A DNA stretch of 64,000 nt from Branchipolynoe longqiensis (lineage: Eukaryota; Annelida; Polychaeta; Phyllodocida; Polynoidae): positions 1,821,299 through 1,885,298 of the forward strand of contig CM059200.1 in the NCBI GenBank assembly GCA_030323885.1. Reading direction: 5' to 3'. The stretch's first letter is position 1. Every line of letters starts with the position of its first letter. The position numbers and the translations under genes were made by a program. Below the pieces are notes generated by a model. That model was not told the origin of the DNA and ran no database searches. It worked only from the letters and a program-made list of their open reading frames with translations. Of this stretch, positions 52,932 to 63,109 are shown in pieces.

Positions 52932-54915
52932 ATACACATAACGGATGTTCTCCTGACGTCTCTCTCCATGCTTAGTTCGGCGCTACGCTGCCACGGCTCG
53001 TATGCATGGGGCGGTGTTAGCGAGCCAAAACTGGTTTTGGACAGGATTTCTAATTTAGCGGCGAAAAGTCGGTATGTACGGAGCAGTGTTAGGGAGACAC
53101 CGCGAGTTTAAGGTCGGAGGTTCTAACCCCAGCGCATAACAGGTTTACGGGTGGTGTTAGGTACCGATTAGGGCCAAATCTATTCAATGCTATCATATTT
53201 AACAGAATTACATACTCTAAAAGTGAAATTGTATCACCTTACTGGCATAGGGGCACGGAGGTACGAGGAAGCAGAGGTGGGAATGACATAACTTTATTCT
53301 CATGACAATCTCATCCAACGGCGGTCTCGGTTATAGTACTTTGTGTTTGAGCATGCCCGCAGGCCAAGTCTGACATGAACATGAAGTTATGCGAGTCATT
53401 AATGTAATCGTCAAGAACATATGTACAATGTTTTTAATGAACGTAACATTTCATCAGGTGGGAGAGATACATCACAATATATCAACACAATATATGAGGA
53501 TCATGAGTGAAGTGAGTGAGAAGACTCAGCAATGATATAAGTAGTGATCAGGTGGATCACTGGGGTTTTTAGGGTATTTGATCAGGTGTGCTTGATCTTA
53601 TCAACACATGTATATTAAGATAGTGCTGAGTGGCTAATAGGAGAAATTAACCTATTCATAATTTTAGGAAAATTACGGGGAGGTGCTTTTTGTATCATTA
53701 AATGTTTTTTGTTTTGATTTGTCTCGTTGTGTTTGATTTATATCAAGACAAGTGGTAGTGGGTGGGTGTTTTTTTTCAGTGGAGATATGTAGCTGACGAG
53801 TGTCAGTGGAAGAGTGAGGAGGTGTGCGCAACACAGAGTTGGAGGGAGAGTGAGGGAAAGGGCCTGTGATTGGCTGGAGAGGATTAGGCCATCAGGGTAG
53901 TGGTGGGCTGGTGATTGACAGGTGGGCATGGCTGCTTCACTGGCCTCACCCTGCCCCCCAGCAATGACAGCAAATGACCACCTGGGTGGTCATTTAACTC
54001 AATTAACTGCAAAATCGAACCGATATTAACGCTGCTGCTAAATCGGCGGCGATATTAATATAGTTGAATCGACGAATGTAAACTAAACAAACCGTCGCCG
54101 CCGCCACATCGTCGGCGATATATTATGGCAAAATCTATTCAAAGCTATCATATTTAACAGAATTACATACTCTAAAAGTGAATTTTTATCAAATTAACCA
54201 CAAATTCGAAGCGATATTAACACCGCCGCTAAATCAGCGGTGATATACATATTGTCGAATCAACGAATGTAATTTGTAAACAAAACAAATTGCCGCCGCC
54301 GCCGCCACATCAGCGGCTATATATTAGGCCCTAATCTATTCAATGGTATCATATTTAACAGAATAAGATATTCAAGAAGTGAAATTTGGTCAAATTAACC
54401 ACAAAATCTAAACGATATTAATGCGGCCACCAAATTTTTTTCAAATGAAAGCAATAATTGAAGCGATATTAACGCCGCCGCCGCCGAATCGGTGGCCATA
54501 TTGTCAAATAGCGTTGCTCACCGCTAACAGGCTCAGAGGGATTTCCCAAATCTATAAATAACTTATAGGTTAGCTAACGCCTCCACACTTTGGCACCGTA
54601 CATACCCCGTGACCCATTTCCCAACACTGGCTTTAATTAACCCGAACGCCGCCCTTAACACCGGAGCCGATAAATAATTCTTCATGCATACGGCCCCTGG
54701 TGGTTACCAGCGGCGGTGGTGGCGCCGCAAGCGGCGGCGGAGACAATTATAGCGACGGTACGGCGCCGATCCATACGGCACAATGAGCCGTTAGATTGTA
54801 GCGCCCCCAGACGGCGAGGATGTGAGGCGAAGGCAACTTTGTGAAACATGCAATGGCGGCTACGTACTCCTCTACAGACAACCAACCTACAGGACACGCG
54901 AGAACAGGGCTTTGG
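52932..54915. repeat. Composite repeat region with ~200-bp GCCGCCGCC-containing units
   Basis: A unit with AATCTATTCAA-GCTATC, TTTAACAGAATTACATACTC, CGATATTAACGCCGCCGC, TCGAATC-ACGAATGTAA and CGGCGATATATTA occurs fully at 54126-54325. Partial copies lie at 53172-53240, 53990-54125 and 54326-54500. The outer parts share GTATGCATGGGGCGGTG / CATGCATACGGCCCC and GGTATGTACGG motifs in inverted orientation, so the whole may be one transposon of about 1.7 kb. The segment 53241-53989 interrupts the units. No transposase found. Confidence 0.6.
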
Positions 54916-54917
54916 GT

Positions 54918-55252
54918 GGTTGGTTATTTGTTGGAGTTTTATGTCCTGGCAACATCTAAGGTCATATCAGGACGGGTACCGACTTGTGACAGTGCACACT
55001 CATGGAGACTTTTTAGTGTGGCACCACTGGGAAATCTGGCCGCCAACACCATGACCCTATTTATATCCCACTCAGTCATATTATCCTGATATGGAGCAAA
55101 CCAGTCCTTTCCCTATCCTATTATTAATGCTGAGTGCCAAGCTAGGTAGCGACAAGTATCAAATTTGTATGTCCTTGGTTTTACTGCAATTGGAATCGCG
55201 ACCTCTCGCACGGGAGGCCTGCGCTCTACCGATTCAGCCACCACGCTCGGTA
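54918..55252 (-). mobile_element. SINE family A, full length, Gly-like head
   Basis: From TTGGTTATTTGTTGGAG to CGATTCAGCCACCACGCTCGG. The minus-strand head contains GCGCAGGCCTCCCGTGCGAG. Confidence 0.9.
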
Positions 55253-55676
55253 TATCTATTATGTATATATGTAGAATGATGTATATATATGTAGTATTAT
55301 GTATATAGGTATATATATGGATATATGTGGTGTATAAGTATTATGCGAGTATAAATGCACGTAAGGGATTATATGTTTATTTCCTACCCTAAATATGGAT
55401 GGGGTGGCTTACTTGTTGTATGCCCCCCCCCCCTCTGACCACGTGACCGGGGGGGGCTCCACCCCGGCGCACCTCTATCCTGGGCGCTACACTGTCACTT
55501 GCGCCTCCGCCATGATGTATAACGCATTATGCAAGTGTAAATATACCGAAGGGAATTATTATTAATATTGTTACACTCCGCAATATCAATCACTGTACGG
55601 GTGACGCCACTTGCGGCTCTCCTCACCTCCACTGGATGTTGGCGTGTGTAAGTCGCAGCTGAGGATATATAAATAT

Positions 55677-55712
<36 letters not shown>

Positions 55713-55983
55713 GTAGAAGGAAACTGTACTTTTAAAGTTGACTGCTAGGCCTCCTGGCGGTGCGTGATTAGGCTCAGACACACTCGGTATTGTATTGATT
55801 CCAAATGTCCAAAACAAATAGACAAACAGACCACCAGACGGGGACCAGCAAGAGGTCGTGACCTCTGCGAATATATCACGTTTTCCAACATATCACATCA
55901 TTATCGAACCGGAAGTAGGCACAGAAGAACAGAAACTCCCCTCACTGAGTAGCGCTAGATGTTTGCGATATTGGATCCCACTG
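55253..55983. other. AT-rich region with microsatellites
   Basis: Contains (TA)n at 55665-55713, C- and G-runs at 55423-55459, and two copies of the short ATTATGC-AGT(A/G)TAAAT motif (55330-55358 and 55512-55545). No gene. Confidence 0.55.
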
Positions 55984-56025
55984 CGGTTGGTGTTTTACGT
56001 CCTAGCAACATCTGAGATAATATGG
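55984..56025 (-). mobile_element. SINE family A tail fragment
   Basis: GGTTGGTGTTTTACGTCC, CTAGCAACATCTGAGATAATA only, truncated slightly inside the usual point. Confidence 0.7.
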
Positions 56026-56191
56026 AAATAGATTCGAATGTGTGCAATGGTGGCAGGTTTATAGTACGAAACGCCAGCGTGATATATTAAGAGTATGTTG
56101 AGACTTGTCGGAAGTTTATTCATCTGTATATCACAAACCGGAAGTTGAAAAACACTGGTCTTCCAGCCTTTGTAGAATATTTCCTGAGGCA

Positions 56192-56485
56192 CCAGAGGGG
56201 ATGGCCGAATGAGTTGAGCATCCGTCTCATGCTTAGGTACATCGTGGGATTCAAACCCTTCGGTTTGAACCCTGGTCGAATCAAACAAATTACTTAAAAA
56301 TTGATACTCATCGCTACCTAGCCAGATGCTCAGCATTATTAGGACAGGGCAAGGACTGGTTGGCTCAGTGTCAGGATAATGTGCCTAAATGGGATATCAG
56401 ATGATGGTGCTGGTCACCTGATTTCCCAGTAGGGCAGCACTGTAAAGTTACCATCAGTGTGCACTGTCACAAGATGGTACCAATC
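56192..56485 (+). mobile_element. SINE family A, split by a MITE
   Basis: Head GAGGGGATGGCCGAATGAG, body to CACAAGATGGTACCAATC. A small duplication TTCAAACCC / GGTTTGAACCC lies in the head. Its last ~70 bp resume at 56900. Confidence 0.87.
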
Positions 56486-56899
56486 TAGATAAAAGATTCA
56501 CCCGGTACTTGTAGTACATGGGTGAAGGACAACGTACTGTAAATACGGGCGAAAATAGGTTTAGTATGGAACATGAAGTAGAAACTGTGGCTCCAGTATC
56601 AAATGGCTACCCATATCGGCACAGAGTTGGTGAAATGGGAGAGAATGCAAAAAGACAAGATGGCGGCTGCAGAACGTCGTCGATTTCACTTTTAAATCTT
56701 ATTAAACTAGATATTATATTATATTATTCAACTCAAAGGTAGCGGGCTATCAATAAGACATATGTAAAGAATAATTGTTGCTTCTTAGATTGTGAATTTA
56801 GGCTCTCAATTCATTAACCCGCTTTTTCGACCGTTTTTATATAGGGTTGGTATTCACCCGTGTACTGTGACCGCGAGTACCGGGTGAATCCTTTATCTT
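56486..56899. mobile_element. Mutator-like MITE with 9-bp target duplication
   Basis: The left end AGATAAAAGATTCACCCGGT and the inverse of the right end AGATAAAGGATTCACCCGGT are near-identical for about 23 bp. The SINE sequence GTACC(A/C)ATC occurs on both sides (56477-56485 and 56900-56908, 8/9 match). A 9-bp duplication is the usual size for Mutator-like elements. 414 bp, no transposase. Confidence 0.75.
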
Positions 56900-56975
56900 G
56901 TACCCATCCAGCTATGACCTTATATGTCGTCAGGACGTAAAGGTCCAACAGACAACCAACCAACCAACATTCTCT
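56900..56975 (+). mobile_element. SINE family A, 3' end after the MITE
   Basis: GTACCCATCCAGCTATGACC to GTCAGGACGTAAAGGTCC and a CAACCAACCAACC tail. Confidence 0.85.
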
Positions 56976-57396
56976 GAGGGCTGGTGTACAAATATTGATC
57001 GGCTGTCGATGGGATCAACAATGTGAAGAATGTTCAACATTCTGTCAGGATTCTCTTTTTCTTACGTCGGTATTTTGCGATATTGTGTCAATGTGTTTCT
57101 ATATCCTGATTATGGGGAGATGGAAAGGGTTTCAAATTTAATCCTGAAATTATACAGTTTGCGCAAATCATTTACATTCATACTTATAGACCATTCCTAC
57201 CGGTATTATGTGTGTCAATATATATCTACTGATGTGTATATATACACATACTCACACATATACATACAAGAATGTATGAATGTATGAATATAAATAGAGA
57301 TCTTGTTACATACATATATAATGCATACATGCCTAGATATATAGACACATAGTAGACATATGTATTACCATATAATGTAAACACAGATACATAGAT

Positions 57397-57464
<68 letters not shown>

Positions 57465-57535
57465 ATATATATACAGATGAACATGACTACAGGAATGTGT
57501 CTATATATTATATTTATATTATATATCTGAGTGAG
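56976..57535. other. Unassigned, with long (TA)n
   Basis: (TA)n at about 57407-57472. An 85-codon frame 57030-57287 has no recognised motif. Confidence 0.5.
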
Positions 57536-57575
57536 TTGGTTGGTTGTTGGAGGTTTACGTCCTGGCAACATCTAA
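57536..57575 (-). mobile_element. SINE family A tail fragment
   Basis: TTGGTTGGTTGTTGGAGG and ACGTCCTGGCAACATCTAAG only. Confidence 0.7.
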
Positions 57576-57589
57576 GTGTAAAGTCGTCG

Positions 57590-58046
57590 TCTGGCAGCTG
57601 TAGTTGTGTAGGCAGCTTAATTGGAAATCGATACAGGCAAGGAGAGACTGGAAAAGTATAAAGAGTGAAAGTAAAGTGAGTAAAAGTGAGAGTTTGCACG
57701 CTCAGGTTTATTATTATATAGCGGTACATGGATCTGATATGGCATACCACCTGACCATGCTCTCCAATGAACAACAAGCATTTCTAGGCCCAGCAATGAA
57801 CAGTAAGCATTCTTGTGTCACCACGGCTACTGTGATCTACCCACCACTACCATGCCTTGTGGCTCTTGCCCTGCAGCTGCCTTGCTGGGTGTGTGTGTGG
57901 TGATCCGTGACTAACAGTTGGGGAGGGAGGGGGTAGTGACTATAGCTCTTGAGCCCCTTCCACACTAACAATAGTGCCCCTCTCACACTATCTATTTACT
58001 ACACAATGACTATGAACCACAAGTAAAGAGTCACCAGCAACTACAC
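57590..58046 (+). mobile_element. Repeat X, copy 3, first part
   Basis: Diverged, but with GTGTAGGCAGC, AAGTATAAAGAGTG, CAAGCATTTCTAGGCCCAGC and a more 3' segment (GGGTAGTGACTATAGCTC ... TCACCAGCAACTACAC) that is missing from copies 1 and 2. A LINE interrupts it after 58046. Confidence 0.75.
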
Positions 58047-58605
58047 TGGGTCGGTGTTGCCGTTCCTTTCCCTGTCCCCCCGCTCCCCCACCCCCAAACA
58101 AACACTGTAAACCCAACCAGTAGCGGCCAACTAGACCAAAAACCCATCTACAATGGAATGAGCCTGGAAATGATTGTAGTTGGATCCTACTGAGGTACAT
58201 GATTAATCAATATTAACATACTTACTAACTCAATAGGCCCCCACCTGAGATTACCATGAACGTAAGTTCAATCACAAAGGCCCACCCTACATCCCCCATC
58301 ACCCTTTCAAAGAGTATGTTACTACTAGAAAGATAACCAGCTGTGCCCCACCCCTACTAATGCCTGCCATACTAGTCTAACTTAGTTACCTCCCCGCATG
58401 TGTTTCTATTTTTCTTATCTTGTTCTTTAACTATCATTCATGTAACGATGTTTTGCTTATTTTCCTGTAATTGTCTATTTGTATATTGTTGTAGATTTGT
58501 TTACTGTGTAGAGGCAATTGTGATTAGGGCTGGAAGACCAGTGCATTAGCACTGACAACATGTTATTCAGAGGAATAAAAACACTTGAACAAAAAAAAAC
58601 TACAC
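58039..58605 (+). mobile_element. LINE 3' end with 8-bp target duplication, nested in repeat X
   Basis: AACTACAC at 58039-58046 and 58598-58605 brackets about 550 bp of LINE 3' untranslated sequence. It ends GGCTGGAAGACCAGTGC, loop ATTA, GCACTGAC, GGAATAAAAACACTTGAAC and poly(A). Part of the duplication could be poly(A)-derived at its first two bases. Confidence 0.8.
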
Positions 58606-58700
58606 AAATACATTCATGCACCTGGCCATATACATCATTTACCTTTATAGACCATTTTTAATCCTTTATAGACCATTTCACATTCCCCACCAATGCGTTT
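58606..58700 (+). mobile_element. Repeat X, copy 3, 3' end
   Basis: ACATTCATGCACCTGGCCATA, CCTTTATAGACCA (partly duplicated) and ACATTCCCCACCAATGCG match the 3' end of copy 2 and the reverse copy at 62108. Confidence 0.75.
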
Positions 58701-58717
58701 TATCGGAATATTTAACA

Positions 58718-58935
58718 TAAGGTTATATCAGGACTGTACCGACTTGTGACAGTGGGCACATATGGCGGCTTTATAGTGCTTCCCCACTGGTAGATCAGGC
58801 TGCCAAAACCATGACCTGATATCCCCCTCAGTCACGTTATCCTGACACTTGAGCCAACCAGTCCTTGCCCTATCCTAATAATGGCGATCACCTGACTACG
58901 AAGTGATAAAATTCAAATGTTAGGTCATTGTAAAT
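58718..58935 (-). mobile_element. SINE family A, diverged and headless
   Basis: GTTATATCAGGACTGTACC, GACTTGTGACAGTG, CCAGTCCTTGCCCTATCC and TTAGGTCATTG. The tail is missing. Confidence 0.84.
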
Positions 58936-58984
58936 ACAGGAATGTGTATATATTATACTTATATTTATATTTATATATGCATGT

Positions 58985-60030
58985 GTGAGAGTGGGGATGT
59001 TGGTGGTGGTGGGGATGGAGGTGGCGGTGGGGATGGTGGTGCTGGTTGTGATGGAGGTGGTGGTGGTGGGGATGGAGGTGGGGATGGAGGTGGTGGTGGG
59101 GATGGAGTTGCTGGTGGTGGGGATGCAGTTGGTGGTGGGGATGGTGGTGGTGGTTCTGACGGAGGTGGTGGTGGTGGTGATGCAGGTGGGGATGGTGGGG
59201 GTTGGGATGGAGGGGATGATGGCGGTGGGGATGGTGAGGGTGGTGGGGATGGGTCTGGTGTTGGTTGTGTGGACGGAGGTGGTGGTGGTGCGGATGGATG
59301 TGGTGGTGGCAGTGGTGGTGGTGGGACTGGAGGTGGGGGTGGTGGGGCTGGAGGTGGTGGTGGTTGTGGCGATGGTGGCGGTGATGGGGATGGAGGTGGT
59401 GTGGTGGGGATGGAAGTGGTGGTGGTGGTGGTGGTGGGGATGGGGTGGTAGTGGGGATGGAGGTGGTGGTGGTGGAGATGGAGGTGGTGGTGGTGGTGGG
59501 GATGGAGGTGGTGGTGGTGAGGATGGAAGTGGTGGTGGTGGTGGTGGGGATGGAGGTGGTGGTGGGGATGGAGGTGGAGGTGGTGTTGGGGATGGTGGTA
59601 GTGGTGGTGGTGGGGATGGAGGTGGTGGTGGTGGGGATGGATGAGGTGGTGGTGGTGGTGGTGGGGTGGAGGTGGAGGTGGTGGGGTGGAGGTGGTGGTG
59701 GTGTTGGGGATGGTGGTGGTGGTGGGGATGGAGGTGGTGGTGGTGGAGATGGAGGTGGTGGTTGTCGGGATGGAGGTGGTAGTGGTTGGGATGCAGGTGG
59801 AGGTGGGGGTGGTGGGGATAGAGGTGCTGGTGGGTATGGAGGTGGTGGTGGTCGTGGGGATGACGATGCTGGTGGGGATAGAGGTGGTGAAGATGGGGGT
59901 GGCGGTGGTGGTGGGGATGGGATGGAGCTGGTGGTGGTGGTGGGGATGGACGTGGAGGTGGTGGTGGTGGGGATGGAGGTGGTGTTGGGTGTGAATATAA
60001 GTGTGGAGGTGGGTGTGGGTGGGCATCCAT
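58985..60030. repeat. 1 kb G-rich minisatellite, ~18-bp GGTGGTGGTGGGGATGGA unit
   Basis: Over 50 variant units on the plus strand, almost free of C. Frames up to 450 codons exist on both strands (Gly/Val/Trp-rich and His/Pro/Thr-rich), because the unit is a multiple of three with no stops. They are not accepted as genes. Strong G-quadruplex potential on the plus strand. Confidence 0.93.
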
Positions 60031-60440
60031 CTGATTGGAGGGTGATTGGTGGATGGATCCATTTCCTGTTCATAACAAGCATCCTCCTGTTTGAGACAAG
60101 ACTGAACTGTCCTTTATTAGATGGTAGATAAGAAACGCCACCTCTTCCATCTCCGCCCCCGCACCCCGCCCGCAGTCTCTCTCCTTCGCCCCATCCCCCA
60201 ACCCCGCCCAATCTCCAGCCACACCTCCAGCCCCGCCCTGCCTCCATCGCCGCCCCACCTCCATCCCAGCTCTTCAATTAATTTATGATATATATATATA
60301 TATATAACGAGACAGACGCTAAGAAAAGAATATTAAGTTGATTTAATAGACGCTATAACTGCTATTGCCGATGCTGTCCAGCATTTCGATGTACGCACCG
60401 AAATTCATTTGACATTTTTTCACTTAAAATATCTCGGAAG
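60031..60440. other. Unassigned, with CG-rich patch and (TA)n
   Basis: A pyrimidine-rich patch at 60140-60270 and (TA)n at 60290-60306. A GTCCAGCATTTCGATGTACG block (60375-60394) is diffuse repeat E, shared with 43209-43230. Confidence 0.5.
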
Positions 60441-60447
60441 CGTGATG

Positions 60448-60545
60448 TTCTCGGTGGTGGAGTTGTTAGAGTGTCTGACTTTTGTCTAGGTCGGACTCTT
60501 AATCTGAAGTCAGTGGTTCGCGTTCCCATGCCCCTACCTCTGCAG
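60448..60545 (+). mobile_element. SINE family C head
   Basis: GGTGGTGGAGTTGTTAGAGTG, TTTTGTCTAGGTCGGACTC, TAATCTGAAGTCAGTGG and a mutated box B (TTCGCGTTCCC). The body is absent. Confidence 0.78.
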
Positions 60546-60894
60546 ACAGCAGAACAATTAGATGTGAAGGGAGTGCATTGAGCACTGCCCCAGGTCAGTT
60601 GTGAGACCTACACATTTTATGGACAGTTGCTGCCAACTAGACACATTTGCAATTCCAAAGTTGGTAGCCTAAACACTGACTCTTAGATATACATTGGGTA
60701 TTATCCCGATTTAGATAATATCCTCATTCGTTCTAAAATAATACTCACATAATTAATTATACAACACAAAATATTTCGAGTTCTCTCATCTGCCAATCGA
60801 TCGTCTTTCCTGGAAACTATGAACAAATATGCCAAATGTCTTAGCCAAGGGAATTAATTGTTAGCCGACACCAGAAAACTGCGGCAGGAGATCT
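60546..60894. other. Unassigned stretch
   Basis: No gene or matched repeat seen. Confidence 0.45.
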
Positions 60895-61189
60895 GGGCCA
60901 CGTTCAGGGTCCATTTCGGAGGCGCCTCGGAGGTGCCCGTGACGTCACGCTAGTCTGAACCACAAAGGCAGTTTCTTGTCTCGAAAATGGCATTTGCAAT
61001 CGAAATGCTGCGATCTGATTGGATGAAACCACTGCATGCGGCGGCCATTTTCGAGGCGCTTGTTGTCTCCTATCTGAAAAGGGAGGCGTCACCGAGACAT
61101 CGCCGAGACGGACCCTGAACGCAAATAGACCAAAATGCATCACCGAGACGTCGCCGAGGTGCCTCTGAGACGGACCCTGAACGCGGCCC
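60895..61189. mobile_element. TIR element with GGGCC(A/G)CGTTCAGGGTCC ends
   Basis: The left end GGGCCACGTTCAGGGTCCAT and the inverse of the right end GGGCCGCGTTCAGGGTCCGT agree for about 40 bp. The right terminus is also duplicated internally at about 61080-61122 (GACGGACCCTGAACGC). 295 bp; the 108-codon minus-strand frame covers the whole element and is not accepted as a gene. Target duplication not evident. Confidence 0.82.
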
Positions 61190-61308
61190 TGGTACATGTG
61201 GAGTAGGAGGCAAAGGGATCTAAAGTGCACAGTAGTAGAGGTTTACCATTGCAATACAACATGAGAATCAATGGACTATGCAACTTTAACAGGAATGTGC
61301 CAAGATTG

Positions 61309-61627
61309 GTTGAGTTTTACATCCTAGCAACATCTAAGATCATATCAGGATAGGTACCGACTTGTGAAAGTTGCGCACTCATGGTGACTTTTTAGTCCTG
61401 CCCCATGGGGAAATCAGGCTGCCGGCACCATGACCCGATATCCCACTTAGTTACATTATCTTCACACTGAGCTAACCAGTCCTTGCTCTATCCTACTGAT
61501 GCCAAGCACCAGGCTAGGGAGCGACAAGTATCAATTTTATAAGTCATTGGTTTGACTCGACCGGGAACCGCACTCGCGACTTCCGCACGCGAGGCATGCA
61601 CTCTACCGATTTTGCCACCGCGCTAGG
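61309..61627 (-). mobile_element. SINE family A, full length, Gly-like head
   Basis: From GATTGGTTGAGTTTTACATC to GATTTTGCCACCGCGCTAGG. A good copy except for a decayed box A. Confidence 0.89.
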
Positions 61628-62021
61628 TAAATGTGCACTGAAGAAATAATAACCGACTGAGTCGTCCGGTCTGTACTAAAAATAGCCACTGAGCCGATAT
61701 CCCCATGGTTCAGGACGCTGCCACAAGGTGTCACTACCATGCATGGCGAGCTTAGTGGGGCAGAGGCACGGCAGTAGCCTGACAATGACGTCCGCGATGT
61801 ACTTCCAGGGGAACGTTGGCGTCGCACTAAATATTCACATCTCAAATCGTCTTCCACGCTCACCGCTACTTGGTCCCCGTTGACTAATAGTTCGCCGATC
61901 CGAATCCGTGTTTGTTTTCTGCTTTATGACGGCGTCTCGTTGTAAAACTTGAATAGCCTTTGGTATTGGGGTTAGTGATGTGGGTTTTGGTTTTTCCAGC
62001 AGGACATGAGGGTCATATAAC
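61628..62021. other. Unassigned stretch
   Basis: An 86-codon minus-strand frame (61603-61863) has no recognised motif and starts inside the neighbouring SINE on its far side. Confidence 0.4.
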
Positions 62022-62105
62022 TGGCTGCAGTGGCCTAATTGGTAGAGTGGAGGCTTCCCATGCGGAATATCGGGAGTTCAAATCCCAGTCGAGTCAAACC
62101 GATTG
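62022..62105 (+). mobile_element. SINE family A head only
   Basis: TGGCTGCAGTGGCCTAATTGG, TTCCCATGCGGAATATCGGG and GTTCAAATCCCAGTCGAG. It stops after GTCAAACCGATTGTAAAAT, and the next bases are repeat X in reverse. Confidence 0.75.
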
Positions 62106-62107
62106 TA

Positions 62108-62255
62108 AAATATACCGGTAAAACGCATTGGTGGGGGAATGCAAAAGGTCTATAATGGTGAATGGTATATACTGCCAGGTGCATGAATGTATGTATGTAG
62201 TTGCTGGTGATCCTTTACTTATGGTCAATAATCATTATGTATTAGGTAGAGCTCT
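62108..62255 (-). mobile_element. Repeat X, copy 4 (3' end)
   Basis: The reverse complement carries GGATCACCAGCAACTACATA, TTCATGCACCTGGCAGTATA and GCATTCCCCCACCAATGCG, matching copy 3 on either side of its LINE insertion. It therefore confirms the uninterrupted order. Confidence 0.78.
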
Positions 62256-62264
62256 ACTCACTAC

Positions 62265-62580
62265 CCCCTCCCCCCCCCCCACCCGCCCGACAAAACCCCA
62301 CAAAAACAATCAAGTCTAGAAGCTATGTTTCCTGGATTTCCCTTCTGCCTTGTTAATAAGTACCCCCTCCCCACCTCCCCCGCCGTGTCTTACAAAACCC
62401 CACAAAAAAAATCAAGTCTAGAAGCTATTTTTCCTGGATTTCCCTTTTGCCTTGTTAATAAGTACCCCCCCCCCCCCTTCACCCCATTCCCCCTCCGCCC
62501 TTCAAACCCCACATAAACAATGACATCTAGAAGCTATTTTGCTGGCTTTCCGTTCCGCCTTGTTAATAAGTCCCCCCCCC
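62265..62580. repeat. ~105-bp tandem repeat, 3 units
   Basis: Units start near 62311, 62414 and 62521 and contain TCTAGAAGCTAT, CTGG-TTTCC, GCCTTGTTAATAAGT and a C-run of variable length. Confidence 0.9.
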
Positions 62581-62911
62581 CACACATACACGCCCATTCT
62601 GCCCCTTTCCGCTGGTTCCGGCCGGCTATGGACGGCTCATGGAGGGTGCGCACCAGCTCCCGGCGTCCCGCCCCACGTGACCCAGTTCAAGGCATGCGGG
62701 CAACAATAGGGATGGAAGGAGGTGGGTAATAGTGGTCATGCCGGAAGTGGAACTCTCCACACGCTGCCTCCTGCTCCGCTGCCTGCTGTCTAGACGCCCG
62801 ATGTCGGGCGGCGGCGGGCGGCGGGCAGGCGGCGGTGGTATGTATCCACCGGAAGTATAGGAAGGGCGAGGCAGCCACAGATCCACTGCTCAGATCGTGG
62901 ACAAAGGGCAC
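62581..62911. other. GC-rich unassigned stretch
   Basis: More GC-rich than average with a GGCGGCGGGCGGCGGGC patch at 62811-62827. No gene accepted. Confidence 0.4.
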
Positions 62912-62912
62912 A

Positions 62913-63014
62913 GGTCCCGGTGGCCGAATCGGTATAGCGCAGGCCTTCCGTGCGGAAGGTTGGGAATTCAATTCCCGGTCGAGTCCCCGCACACTTTGAA
63001 CGAAAAGTGTGCGG
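62913..63014 (+). mobile_element. SINE head followed by a perfect 11-bp hairpin
   Basis: Gly-like head GGTGGCCGAATCGGTATAGC, GCCTTCCGTGCGGAAGG, TTCAATTCCCGGTCGAG. CCGCACACTTT (62987-62997) then pairs with AAAGTGTGCGG (63004-63014) around a 6-nt loop. The SINE body is absent. Confidence 0.7.
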
Positions 63015-63109
63015 CGACGCATGTATGACGGACCAAATGAAGTGGACCGTCCAAGATGTCTGAGTGGGGTCACCAGAGATGTGCCGGTCGGCGGGGGGTG
63101 GGCGTGGTT

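Noticed and set aside
58888..60277. His/Pro/Thr-rich and Gly/Val-rich frames up to 450 codons
   Set aside because: Generated by an 18-bp minisatellite. Overlapping frames on both strands are equally open.
60904..61230. 108-codon minus-strand frame
   Set aside because: It covers a TIR element end to end, including both terminal repeats, and has no transposase motif.
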